Shown here: positions 1-11,438 of the stretch, piece after piece
How positions within the stretch are numbered: position 1 is the first letter of the stretch
Layout: each line of letters begins with the position of its first letter
Assembly: GCA_940337035.1 (NCBI GenBank)
Contig: CALNHX010005176.1
Coordinates: 1-64,000, forward strand
Length of the DNA: 64,000 bases
Direction of reading: 5' to 3'
DNA from: Agriotes lineatus
Taxonomy: Eukaryota; Arthropoda; Insecta; Coleoptera; Elateridae
The notes under the pieces: model-generated
Seen by the model: only the letters and a program-made list of their open reading frames with translations
What the model was told of the DNA's origin: nothing
Databases searched by the model: none
Made by a program: the position numbers and the translations under genes

Positions 1-1496
1 AGCTCAGGTAGTCCTGTTGGACTCAATTTCTAGCAGCCTACGTCTTACAAATCCCAATCCGCGTGCGTCAGAGTCCTATATATAGACGCTAGTGATTCTA
101 CTCGAACCAAACTCGACGCGTACAAATTCCAGATGTTCAGTAATAGAAGGGAGGGAATTTTTAAGAATTCAACCGTTAGAGATGGAGTCCGACACTACTA
201 CCTGAGCCCCCAATTCTTGTGGTAGTGCGGAAATATCTAAAAATAATAATTGCTCATAATGAAAACATAATTACCAATCAATAATTATCGAAAAATTTTA
301 AGTATTGCGTTTCAGTTTGCGTTTCTCTAGCTTACAATTTATTTGACGCAAAGAAAACGTGTTTAAGCAAAAGTTGTTGACAATAATACTGTGTGTTTTG
401 GTCGTATGGCTGACGAGGACATACTTATTCAGGAAGAACCGATTTTCCCACTATTTTTCAAGATGACTCCCAGCACAACGTGTAAAATTTGTAATTTTCA
501 TTAAAACACCGTTTATTCAAAAATTAAAACTACGAGATTTAATTTTTCTAAAAATTAACTAACGACTGGGCTAACTATATTGTTAACCTGTTGATGGAAT
601 AGGTGTATGATGTTTTATATAGATATTTTGATAGAGCGCAAATAATTTCATCTCTTAACTTGTTAGGAACTGTAAACATGAGTTGATTATTTATTTTTGT
701 TTGGAAAACAATCTCATCCTCTCAAGTTATATCTTAATCGCATTTATTTAACACTTTTAACAAAATCGAGACGTGCTCCGGATAACCCAGTTATCAAAAC
801 AATTGTTTATTCTACAGAAACTTCTACCTTTTTGGGCTATTTTTAACTGACAGTCTTTGCCAAAATGCTTTCCTTGAAGAAACATACAGATTTCCACTTA
901 ATAACCAAAGCTTTAACATTAAATGTCTGAGCACTTATTTTATTATCCACGACCAACTTCTGCGTATCTGATATTAATCATGTTCACACAACAATTCACC
1001 TAAGACCTTAATTATAGAGAATTATTTACGATAAAAGATATTAATAAATATAACTGTTGTTGTAAAGCTTGGTCCTGGGAAAGTCAGTCAGATATGTTTG
1101 TACTATTTTAACAACCTTAGGTTTCAGGGAATACCTGTTTTAAAGGTCAGAAACGTAAGTAATCGGAAAGTGCAAAAAAGTTGATCACACGGATACGACT
1201 GGATTTTATATTCATACATGGATGACCGTTCAAAGGAATTAAATTTTATAGTTTCACTGATGTATATTTGCTAAAGTGTATCCAAGCGAAAAAATCTGTT
1301 GGGACATTAGAAAACTAAACTCTAAATATCCTGTTGTCGAAGCTGCATTTAAATTCGTCCATGCAAGGTACAACTCAAATATGCAGAAAAACTGGTCAGT
1401 ATTTTAGTCGGGTGCTACTAGGTAACACATGTGATGAGTTAGATAAGTTTTTCAAAGAATGAGGTAGTTCTACGGATAGCAATAGTAGAAAATGAG
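1..1496. other. AT-rich non-coding stretch
   Basis: No open reading frame of note, no tRNA-like fold and no clear repeat boundary was seen on either strand. The sequence is AT-rich and interrupted by stops in all frames. It probably consists of decayed repeats, but no family could be assigned. Confidence 0.5.
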
Positions 1497-2060
1497 GATA
1501 TTCCCGAAATAACAAACGAAAGAGTAACAGATGTCATAAATAATTTACACACAGGAAAGGCACTAGGACCGGATGGAGTATCATCCTGTGTTTTGTAGAT
1601 ACAAATCACTTACGCTACCACATAAACGGCTGCTTTGCCGAAAATTGAAAAACCAAAAACGTGGAAGAATTACCGCACAATAATCCTGATAAGCCTCACC
1701 TTAAGGGTCTTTTCGAAAACTACGTATGGAAAAATTTGCTATAGATTCGAATAACGACTATCTGAACACCAATTCGACTCCCGCATAGGACAAGGTACCC
1801 GTGAACCAATGGATTTCATGAGAATAATACTAGAAATATGTTGGGACACCAAAAAGCCACACACATTTAATTGCTAGATTACGAAAAAGCCAAAACAATA
1901 CATTATTTAAATTAGTACTTAAGCACGCATAAATTGATCTAACCGATATTCACATCAATCTAAGTCTAAATAAAGGCCAAGACTCCAAAGGGAGTAATAC
2001 GAGGGTTGACGAATCTAACATACAACGGTGAGTAAGACAAAGTTACTAATGTTAGGATCG
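1497..2060 (+). pseudogene. Non-LTR retrotransposon reverse transcriptase remnant
   Basis: Translated fragments scattered over the three plus-strand frames match the order of blocks in a LINE reverse transcriptase. Near 1550-1580 the frame reads TGKALGPDGV, the conserved RT entry motif. Next come a decayed YRPISLL-type block (near 1665-1700), a QFGFR-like block (near 1765-1790, read as EHQFDSR) and a D-Y-E-K-A segment (near 1877-1892) corresponding to the first catalytic aspartate region. A late block near 1985-2010 resembles the GVRQGC motif. Stops and frameshifts separate all of these, so the copy is dead and both ends are undefined. The block set resembles the endonuclease-reverse transcriptases common in insect genomes; the clade is not resolved. 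Confidence 0.7.
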
Positions 2061-4045
2061 TTTAAAAATGCCAGCTAGCTTTGAATGCAAGTGTAATTCG
2101 TATTGCCAAAAAAACTGCTTTTCGCGTTAGAGGGAGACAAATCAGCGATTGTCTAGATACAATCGTGCAAAGAGGTTTCGTGCTGAGTGCTTTGTAGCAT
2201 GAATGGCGCCATATAAAAAAGTGCTACCACCTTAAAATGCTAGCCGCTAAATATAAAATCTTTACATGCATATTTTCACATTAACATATTGCATCTTAAA
2301 TTAGTTGTTTTTTCTTTATTATATTTATAACAATTGCATGCGAATTTGTATTTTGTGATGTGTTTCTTTTATAAAGGGGTATAGAAAGGTGTAAATAAAT
2401 TCAAGTAAAGGTCAGTTCACCATGGCTGTTCGCGGACCGTGGCCCGAGCACTACCAAGGTTGGATTTAAGAGATCCATTCACTATTTCCACTTTATCAGT
2501 GAGCCTACCTGTATTTTCTCGATTATAAGGGTGGTGGGGTTTAAGGCATTTAACATTGTTATTTCGTTTAATACGCCCTTGCTCTTATTAATTTCGGAAT
2601 GCACCACTTCATCTCCGTCAGTGTCGTCGGGAACTTTTGTTACAGCCCATCGTAGCATAGTTGGGGCAACGGTTTGTGTATTTTTCACGATCTGTGTCGT
2701 TCTTATCGTAACTTAAATTCGAGTTATTCCTGTAACAAATTGTCGTAAAACTCGTTTTAGTATGTAACAACAGAAAAAATCTAAACCTTCGTTGTCAATG
2801 TTTAGATGGTCATATGAAAAGCACTACCGCTTGGGAGCACAATAGGTCTTCTATACGGCAGTGCACCGGAGCATCACCAACATCCAAGGATAATAATAAT
2901 AATATCTGCAAGAAAATAAAGATTATGGTTTTTGTGGACGAATATGATTAATGTATACGCTGACAGTCACGTGAGTTTTTTACATTGGCAAACATACTGC
3001 ATCGTTACGTCTGTATTTAGTGAAACGGTAGTCAGTCATCCAGAATACGCCTCTGCTGAGCTGTTAATATACTTATTTTGCTCATACCGTGCATACGAGT
3101 GAATGACCTGCTTATGAACCCAGTACCTCAGCAATAATTAAAAGTTACTGTGTGCGAATCTTAAGATCAAATATATTTTATTTTTAATATTATATTAAAG
3201 GAAATATATGAAAAGGTTTTCAGGTGTTTTTTTCTCTAAGTCACACCTCAGCGAATATTACAGTTCATGCTTTATGAAGCAGATGATATTCGATATCTAA
3301 TTGACAGCCTATAAAATAATTATCTCGTACGATATTGCAAACACCAGCACTAATATGAATTCATAAATTGTTAATATTCCCCACGGCCGCTATTATGAGT
3401 TGCACACATAATAATCTTAAAATTGGAAGTGTCTCAAGCTTGGAGAACATATCCTCGAAGTTGAAATGGGAGAAAGCACGTAGATTTAGTCTATTTTGCT
3501 TCTGTCTCCTTGGGGAATGACTATAATTATGATTATGGTTGAAAAGACAAGATAAATTCATTTGGACGATTTGAGCAGTCTGAAGACGTCACATCGTTGA
3601 ACTTGCAAGTTAAACTAAAGTAATAGCAGTTTAAAGATACGCCTGTAAGAATTATTGAAATTATTGCAATTATTGTTAACAACTATTTTTATCATAACCG
3701 TCGATAACGCCAAAATTAGGACTGTAATCTGATACGACAAAGTTAAAGTGGCCACAGTCAGCACGTATAATAGGTAATAAATCGTACTGAAAACATAATA
3801 CAATGCTGGCACATAAACAACAGGTGTAATCATTATTATAAGTTAAAGGTTTATTTTTGCAGCGCAATGAACAATGGGAAGATACCATGGCAAACATAAA
3901 ACCATATTAACTTTATCTTAATGCTACATAGAGAGAACCTTATCAGAATCAGAAACCCTTATAGGTGGTATTCATATGTTCAGCATACTACAATTTACTT
4001 CCAACAAAATTATAATTTTAAAGATATACTATGGTAACCCAATAC
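2061..4045. other. Unassigned AT-rich DNA with short spurious ORFs
   Basis: Only short ORFs (up to about 73 codons) occur. Two overlap on opposite strands at 2482-2716. The minus-strand one has a coding-like composition, but I recognise no family and see no start context or introns. The region 2380-2720 is slightly richer in GC than its surroundings and may be a fragment of an unknown repeat. Nothing else can be supported. Confidence 0.4.
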
Positions 4046-4230
4046 CCGAAAAAATAGATACAAGGAGAGCGGAAGGTAGAAGAGAAGGAGGGAGTATCTG
4101 GGCCAAGCAGCAAGGAAAACAAGAAAGAACATCAAAGAGTTAGGATATTGGCAAGATAGGGTCACACAATTTAAAAGGAGATGAGAAAAAGCTCAACCAT
4201 GGCTCCAATCTGTTAATGAGCGATTAAAAT
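4046..4230 (+). pseudogene. Possible C-terminal tail of a LINE reverse transcriptase
   Basis: The plus strand encodes a basic, tryptophan-containing stretch (ERRREGGSIW followed by AKQQGKQERT, then a Gly-Tyr-Trp-Gln-Asp segment). In spacing it resembles the Gly/Arg-rich tail (GRRxxSWLxxLRxW) that ends many insect endonuclease-reverse transcriptases. No catalytic motif is present and the reading frame is short and closed. The assignment is weak and rests on the tail pattern alone. Confidence 0.35.
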
Positions 4231-5600
4231 GTATGAACGAAATATTTTCCTACAGCTTATATTGTCCAAAGAAGAACTGCAATAAACTTGCGGTCATATT
4301 TTAACTATTAAATAGCCCAGGCGCACAATTAAGGATACCACGTCAACTAAGCGCAATCAGTTAACACATTTCACATTTAGACCCCAACATGAGAAACGAC
4401 ACTCGTTATAAAAGTCGTAAAAACACTAATTTAACAAAATTCTGCAGTGGTAAACGGGACCGCCAATTAACAGGCCTTTTCAGGCAATACATGAGGCATG
4501 CAAAGCGGGCTGCGCTTTTACAGCGAAACACGAGGGTCTTCGCCATAATATATAAAATCTCATTCGAACAAAAATAGAATATTATACACTCGGGACCTAT
4601 TACACAAATCTACCTACAGTTTTTCCCTTCCTGGCATCTAGAGGGTTATTACAAAAAGTTCACCCTCGTCCGAAGGATGCCCGAAATATAAGACTGGTAA
4701 ATGGCGTCAATTTAGACGGGGGACGTGCATGTGATATTTAGTTGTGTAACTACTAGCGTACATGCAAATGTTTGAACTAAAGAATTGACAACACACAATA
4801 TCAACATTATATAGTAAATTTTAAATTCTTCATCGGGACAGTGTGACTAAAAAAAGTGTATTAGCTAAAAAACCATATGATTAAGGTACTAAACGAATGA
4901 AATCAAAATTAGTTGAGCATAGTGGAATGAAAGTAATACTGAAATATTAATAGATAAATCATGAGGACCAAATAGAAAAGGAAATACTGACAGTAATACT
5001 GCAGATGTTAAGCAAGTTGCGTGTTTATTACAGGCACTACCTTGAATACACAAATAACAATATTTAAAAGTCCTTTTTTCGACCATTTTTTTGTCAGTTC
5101 ATTGGTTTGTTTTGAAAATCATACCTGATTTTTCTAAATACAATTGAACAGAGATATTTTACATTTCTAATTAATTGGAAATTGGCTTATTGAAAGTTGT
5201 AATGTTCTGAACCCCTGTTCTTAGTTTAATGCATTTTTGCTCTGTTCACAATATCAGAAAGTAGTTCCAATACAATTGAGCCAGTCAGATAAATAGGTTT
5301 ACACATAACTCTATTATACAAATTAACATAATGTATTATGTAAAAACAAGTATATATGTCTAAATAAGAAAAAATACGAATTTGTTTGGCGAACTGCACG
5401 CTTCCGGAGACCAAAACGCCTGGCTAGGCTGCAACTCAACGTACTACTGTACAAACTTCACCAAACGGCTATTAGCGCCATAATTGTTCACTGTAGTTTA
5501 ACTTTCAAATATTGCAACGCTAAGAGGGTATAGTTGAGGGCCCGCCAGCTGGCTTTAGTGGATATGGTGTGCAGTTCTTAAAACGATGTAATCAGCAAAT
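4231..5600. other. AT-rich non-coding stretch
   Basis: The ORFs present (4389-4577, 4889-5086, 5226-5414) are short, overlap on both strands and have no recognisable domain. I see nothing further that can be supported. Confidence 0.45.
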
Positions 5601-5603
5601 AAA

Positions 5604-6485
5604 ATGAGCTCCAACAATTTTTCAAATTACAACAAATACACCACTCCAAAAACTTATAAACTCAGATTAATCACAGCAGGCAATAACACAATATCTAAAA
5701 TACAGAAGGTAGTAGTAACAAAATCAGACAACGTAGGAGCTGCTTATGTTTCCAACAGTACACACGCCAAACTTCGTCTAAGTGCTTATAACAGTATTTT
5801 TACTGCAGAAACCACCGCTATTCTCAAAGCACTAGAATGGACACAAACACATCAAAACAATAACTTTGTTATATGTACAGACTCCAAAAGCGTTTTAGAA
5901 GCCATGCAGAATCCGTACCACACCGACCCATTAATCCAACAAACGCAAACGCTAGTAACCTCCATCACTCGGTCAAGAAAGAAACTGGTATTCATGTGGG
6001 TGCCTTCACACACAGGTATACCAGGAAATGAAAAAGCAGACAAGTACGCAAAAGAAGCGACATCATCCGAAGATGCTATTCACCTAAACAACGTGACCCC
6101 ATACGACATAAAAAACCACCTCAAACGCCAAATCTCAGATTTACATCGAAACGAACAAGTTCGAATATGTGGAAACCGACCAATAAACAACCACAAGGAA
6201 TCATCAAGTCCAGAACTTACTGTAAGAAGACACCAGGTTATACTCTCCAGGCTTATTATTGGACATAGCCGCCTTACCCATTCTTACTTGCTGCAAAACA
6301 CTGAACGCCCAAATTGCAACAATTGTGATACACCCCTAACCACGGACCATATTCTGTTAGACTGTCTAAACTACGACGAGCAAAGAAGACAGTGTAAAAT
6401 CCCACCATCAGCCACAGAAGCCTTCAAAAACCCGACAAACGTTATAACATTTTTCAAACAAAGTAAATTAATTAACTTATTGTAA
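5604..6485 (+). pseudogene. 5'-truncated LINE ORF2 C-terminus: RNase H plus Cys/His tail
   Basis: A 293-codon open frame carries an RNase H domain (about residues 35-155) of the kind found at the C-terminus of ORF2 in I/Jockey/R1-type LINEs. Visible catalytic residues are Glu69 (FTAET), Asp93 (CTDSKS), His136 (VPSHTGIPGN) and Asp146 (EKADKYA). The first catalytic aspartate, normally in a TDGSK motif, is absent: the sequence reads VVVTKSDN at about residues 36-43, as if two or three codons were deleted. A C-terminal CNNCD...H...C cluster (about residues 235-255) matches the zinc-finger-like tail of these proteins. No RT domain lies upstream, so this is a 5'-truncated insertion. The open frame suggests a fairly young copy, but the missing Asp makes the RNase H inactive. 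A poly(A) tail follows at about 6569-6585. Confidence 0.88.
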
Positions 6486-6586
6486 TACCAATGTAAGCTA
6501 CCAATCTATTGTACCACACAAGTTTATATAGTGCTAATGACCTTGTAGTCGAAGCACTTTAATTTCAAATAAAAAAAAAAAAAAAT
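6486..6586 (+). other. LINE 3' UTR and poly(A) tail
   Basis: About 85 nt follow the stop codon, then an A-rich tract beginning AAATAAAA and running to about 6585. This is the expected 3' end of the truncated LINE upstream. I could not identify its target-site duplication because the 5' break is not defined. Confidence 0.75.
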
Positions 6587-9500
6587 CAGACACGGAATGA
6601 AATAAACATATGCATTGGATCTATTAATTACGCTGCGTATAGTAACCACTATGAAAATGTTATACATTTTGAGTACCCCAAATTAACGATGTCACAGCAG
6701 TGATTAGCACTATAGAAATACACAACCTAATATTTAACCATGTACAATTACATATTAAATACTGCTACAGTTTATGCGGTACAAACATATTTAACACAAA
6801 TCATTAAGTTGCACTACTTATCTGAAAGCCTCGCGCTTTTGCAGGAGGTGAAACGAATGGCCCCCAAAGTGGTTCAAAGCTGTGGTTGCAGGAGGTGAAA
6901 CGAATAGCCCCCAAACAGATTGAAAACTGTTACAAAAGGTCACCGCCAGCACACGTCATTAGAAAAGCCTTCCGGCAATGATGTACAAATTCTAACTAGG
7001 CTCTCATGATGGAGAGGGATCTTCTAAACTCGAATAAATCGCAGAAATTTTCAGAACCCCCGGGTGACGTCTATAGTGAAATTCTCAAGCAAGCGGAACG
7101 GTCGTTTTTCACCCCGCAGGGGACGCTAAAAATGTCGGACAAAAGTCGGCTCATTGCAATTACGTTACCACAGTTGATATTGAAGAAATTGCACTCCTGT
7201 AATTACAGACAATTACCCAAAATGGCAACGAGTCCTGTGATGATAAACCACCTGAAGAACGCGGACTAAAATATCCATATAGTATCCAAGGCCCAAAAAC
7301 CGCCCACTAACGCAGCTTTCACAAATAATATTCCAATATACTTGAAGCTAAGAGATAAACCTTAGAGCACAACCACGGAACTCTCCCAAAACCCGTCGCT
7401 GCTTTTACCACAGCAAAACAAACGAACGGAAAGGAATTATTTAAAATAGCTTCCTACGGCTGACTGTAAGACAAATAGCACCAAGCGCTAACGCTGCGTT
7501 TATACCACGACAATATTCTAATAAAGGAGCTTTTACTCGACCACGAAGTATCGTTTTAAGGATTGCTCGAAAAAGTCTGTATCCGTCAAAGGCTAGACTC
7601 TGGCGCTCTTTAATCTATACTCTACGAGTATTGTGTAGGATCTTTGAACTGAGAGTACTAGAGTTTAGCCTGTGATTGGTCCAAACGTTTTTCTCTGATG
7701 GTTAGATTATATTCGAGATTTATGCGATAGGCATTTTACTAACCTAGGCTTAAAAATGAAAACGTTTCGACCAGTCATAGGTTAAAATCCAGTGCTTTCA
7801 GTTCATACATTAGGGCTATCAGGTAGGATATTGATACTAGGATAAATGGGATAGAGAATTTTACTAATGTAGGCTTCAGGAAAACATCTAGACCAACTCG
7901 TTTAGTAGGATTAAACGGAACTGGCGGGTTGTTGGGCCCTAAGCACTCCAGAAGTCAAGGCTGCTCTAGACGGGAGATCGACTCATGTGTCCTCAATTGC
8001 CCGGGCATCATCTTCTTAAACGCATTCGAGGCTTTGTTCACTTTGACCAGCTAGGGAAAACCTAAGTGGGGTAACAGTAAAAGAACAAGAATGGGACAGA
8101 GGAATGTGATTGATCAAACAAGCGCATTACGGGCTCCCTGCTTACATTATTAGTACGAATGGTAAAACGGATTTTGTGGGGCAGATAGCGTCGTACAAAT
8201 TGAAATATTGTTTAGCACATTCAAATGTAATGTGCAAGGAAGCAAAACGCTACGAAGTTGCTACTGGATTCGCCAGTAAATAACGTAGAGCAACGACAAT
8301 ATTGCTCGTGTGAGCACTCGTTGTTGCTTTAATGGTTTAAACAATATTAATCAAGGTTAAAACGCAAATTTAATAAACAAAATTGTCACGGCTTTAATTT
8401 CCAAATAATTTAATATAAGACGACATGACAATAGTTGGCCTCTTATAAGTTCTGACCTTACCCCATTCAATTATTTCTTTCGGGGATATCCTCAAGATTA
8501 AGTCTACGAGATAACACTCGAAAATTTGCACAAATAGAAAAGTAACTTAGAAAAATATAAGCAAGTTTCTAATTTCTACGTTTCGTTTAGAGAATAAATC
8601 CAGTTTAGTGTCGAATCATTCTTCTTCCTCTTCTTTGTTGTCACGTTTGAATACACTTCTTTACTTCTTGCCTGTTACTTTAGCTACATCTTCAGTTTTT
8701 CCAGTCAACTCAGCTTTGGTCCTCTCCTTTCCATCTGTTATATGAGAAATCAGGGTACCCCATTATATTTTTTCCAACGCTTCTTCTGGTTCTAGAGATT
8801 GGATGTTTTATATTGCAACATAGATCGAGGGCAATGACCGTTCCTGATGTCTTTACCATGGCGATACAAACCCGTCAGGGTTCCATTCTCAGGATTATTA
8901 TCCATTTCTTTCCTAGAGCATAATTCGAGTAAAAACAATATGTATCATTAATATGTCCAGTTAGCTGGACTACGTCCTACACACCAACACGTTCTTGGCA
9001 AGCCTTTGTTCTATACCAAATTTTCCCTATACTACGATAATTTAATGTAATGCCGAGTTGCTAAAATATATTACTCCAGGCGAGTAGGATTTTAAGTCCG
9101 GAACCTCACACCAATAGTGCCCTCCTCGTGGATTTTTCTAAGAAGAAAGAGAAAGAATGGATTCATCATTCCAAGCATCCTTTAAAATTAGTATTTGGGA
9201 CCCAACCTATTGAAAATAGCTGATTTTAATGTTTTTTCCCCACTTTTCCTTTGTTTGTTATTGTTTATAATTTTTTACAGCCCTGCAAAACCAGAAAAAT
9301 TGCAAGAACTTGCAAGGTTTTGACATAAATTTCTGAAGCGGGTATAAGTTTATTATTTAATTATATTTATATTTATTATGTGCTAATAGGTTTAGAAATC
9401 ACTTGAAATTACAAAAACGAAACTAAACTACCGATAGGGGCTCATGATCTAGTAGCAGGCACTTTAACTCAAATCTGACGCATTACCTTTGGATTACTAA

Positions 9501-9948
9501 AATATCCATAGAACAAACCTTTTGATAGATGCGCCTCATTTTATTTTTTTGTAAAATAACACATGGAATTCCTTCTTCTCAATCCCTAATTGTACGATAA
9601 ATGGTTTTATGGAAATCTTTTATTTTTAAAATTTTAACCATTTTTTTGGCAGAGTGATTATCTAAATTATAAACACCTATTACGTCCTTCTATTTTATAA
9701 GATTTTCTGGTAGAATTAATAAGCGAAATTACACTAATAATATGAAAACTTGTGTATTCTGCAATTTTCTCAGTTGTGACTAAATATTAATACTACATTA
9801 TGAACTCAGAAGCAAAAAAGATTGAACCAAAAGTTTGTTACATACGTTATTCATATCGAATACTATTTTTATTAACGGTTGTTTTGTGCTGAGAAACCAC
9901 ACGAAGTGGTAACATAAGGTTGATTTGAATAATAATTGTACACACTCT
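6587..9948. other. Decayed intergenic DNA left of the Polinton
   Basis: No credible gene. An 87-codon ORF at 7006-7269 has no recognisable domain. A 28-bp sequence at 6841-6868 (GCAGGAGGTGAAACGAATGG core) recurs at 6888-6915 with one change, a local direct repeat. A similar degenerate pair, ending ACTAA(C/T)(C/G)TAGGCTT, occurs near 7730-7755 and 7857-7880. A short hairpin lies near 8291-8331. A TAATTTT-rich stretch precedes the Polinton terminus. Confidence 0.45.
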
Positions 9949-10013
9949 AGTAGTAGAGGGGCACCTAAACTGGAGCAACCTGTCAATCAAACGATTAATT
10001 AAATCCGCGGATT

Positions 10014-10113
10014 GACCTAATTAATTTCGCGGATTGATCTAATTAATTTCGCTGTTTGATCTAATTAATTTCGCGGTTTGATCTAATTAATTTCGCGGTT
10101 TGATCTAATTAAT
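10014..10113 (+). repeat. Subterminal 22-bp tandem repeats, left end
   Basis: Four full units and one partial unit of the pattern GATCTAATTAATTTCGCGGT plus TT start at 10014, 10036, 10058, 10080 and 10102, with one or two changes per unit. A more degenerate copy lies just outside (about 9991-10013). Each unit has a TTAATT core and a CGCGG block. Such iterated subterminal motifs are typical of binding sites for replication or integration proteins; that role is inferred. Confidence 0.9.
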
Positions 10114-10480
10114 CACATATGAAGTTTGATATGTAATTTACATATGTGCTACTGATTAAATTACGCATTAGATTTTTTAATTTGCTTCTGGAATTACGCG
10201 TCGGACTTCGGCGGCCATCTTGGATTTCTGGCGGGAATATTTGAAATTTGAATTTTTTCCGATTTTTTTAATCTAAGTTCCATTATTTGAATTTTAAACT
10301 TCCCGGGCGTCGGCCATCTTGGTGCGCGCGCACTTCTCACGGCTGTCGTTTTTTAATTTTGAATTTTCGCGGAAATATTTGAAATTCAAGCTGGTAAATC
10401 TATTTCGCTCTTCGAAGCTGTTGTCTCTCTCGTGCATTCACTCGCTGAAATATTTGAATTTAAAAAAAGCTTCCTGCGAT

Positions 10481-10554
10481 GTCCCATGGCTGGAATCGAA
10501 CCAGCGACCGCAGCATTACGAGTACGAAGCCTTAACCAACCGGGCTATCGAAGC
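10481..10554 (-). ncRNA. tRNA-like pol III cassette in left TIR (Thr-CGU-like)
   Basis: On the minus strand the segment has a near-consensus A box (TAGCCCGGTTGG), a perfect B box (GGTTCGATTCC) and a fully paired T arm (GCTGG/CCAGC). An anticodon-like loop CTCGTAA would give anticodon CGU (Thr), but its stem has one mismatch. The acceptor strands (GCTTCGA and CATGGGA) do not pair, so a normal tRNA is unlikely. Internal pol III promoter elements are nonetheless intact. It could be a tRNA pseudogene captured by the element or a tRNA-mimicking structure used by it. Confidence 0.75.
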
Positions 10555-11401
10555 GGTCGAGGTTTTAAGGAATTAACTATAGTCACTAGAGTCGCAAGCA
10601 TATTATAATACATTTTAAATGTTATTTTCGATTGAAATTTAATCGCCAGATCGATGCGCCGATTGAGTACCGCTATGCTGTCATATTATAAAATTATTTA
10701 TTTCCTGAAAATTATAATTAATAACAGATGAACTGCATTGTGCATAATTTAAAACCATAGTAATATTTTTAAAAGGCGAAATAATTATTTTAGTCCCTTA
10801 TATAAATACACGCATTCTGACTATTCTAGCTTTCTCTTTTAAAGTTTTAACGTCATTGCATAGCGGGCTATAAATTTTAATCGAAATTTTAAAATAATAT
10901 TATAGCTCTGTAATTTTAAAAAACAATATAAAGTTACATTTTTTAATGTCTCCTTTGTAGCTGTTTGATTTTGTGTGTTTTTAATATGCGTACAATTTCT
11001 AAACAAGGCCTCGATCTGATATTTCATGTCAAAAATTACAGTAAATGTTCAAAGACAGAAATAAATAATTTATAAGATGCTAGAACATGCCGAATATTTA
11101 ATGAATTATTTTTAGCCGCCGCTGTCTTTTTATTAAAGTATTTACCTATAATTATTTATGAAAGTCGCCGAAAATTTGAAAGCTAGCGGAGTTGCTTTTG
11201 TAAGTCGAAGGTCGGCAGTCAGCAGAATGCTTTGTTATCGTGTATTTAGCCGGCGGCTATTGAAAAGACGTTATATTCTTGTCGCGCGAGAAAGCTACAT
11301 GTTTAAGCCTGCCGGGTTTGGTGGGGGCATTATCTGCATTTTTACTTGAGCTGGGTCTCATTCTGCCTGTACCATCGTGTGTGAGCAGTGTATCGTTGTT
11401 C

Positions 11402-11411
11402 TATATATATA
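11402..11411 (+). promoter_or_regulatory. Candidate TATA box of the polymerase gene
   Basis: TATATATATA lies about 30 bp before the ATG at 11439 that I chose as the polymerase start. The start context (AAAAATGG) is good. If this TATA is used the 5' UTR would be extremely short, so transcription may begin elsewhere; confidence is modest. Confidence 0.4.
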
Positions 11412-11438
11412 CATCTTTGTGCTTTTTGTGTCTTAAAA

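Larger units (their letters stand above)
9949..11202 (+). repeat. Polinton left terminal inverted repeat
   Basis: The sequence is the reverse complement of 25093-26153. The outer 981 bp (9949-10929) match the right copy almost base for base; a few substitutions and length changes in homopolymer runs were seen, for example the base at about 10508. The inner ~80 bp (11124-11202) also match but with more differences. Between them, 10930-11123 (194 bp) is present only in the left copy. The repeat contains subterminal 22-bp tandem units, a tRNA-like pol III cassette and a GC-richer segment (GCGCGCGC near 10323). Confidence 0.95.
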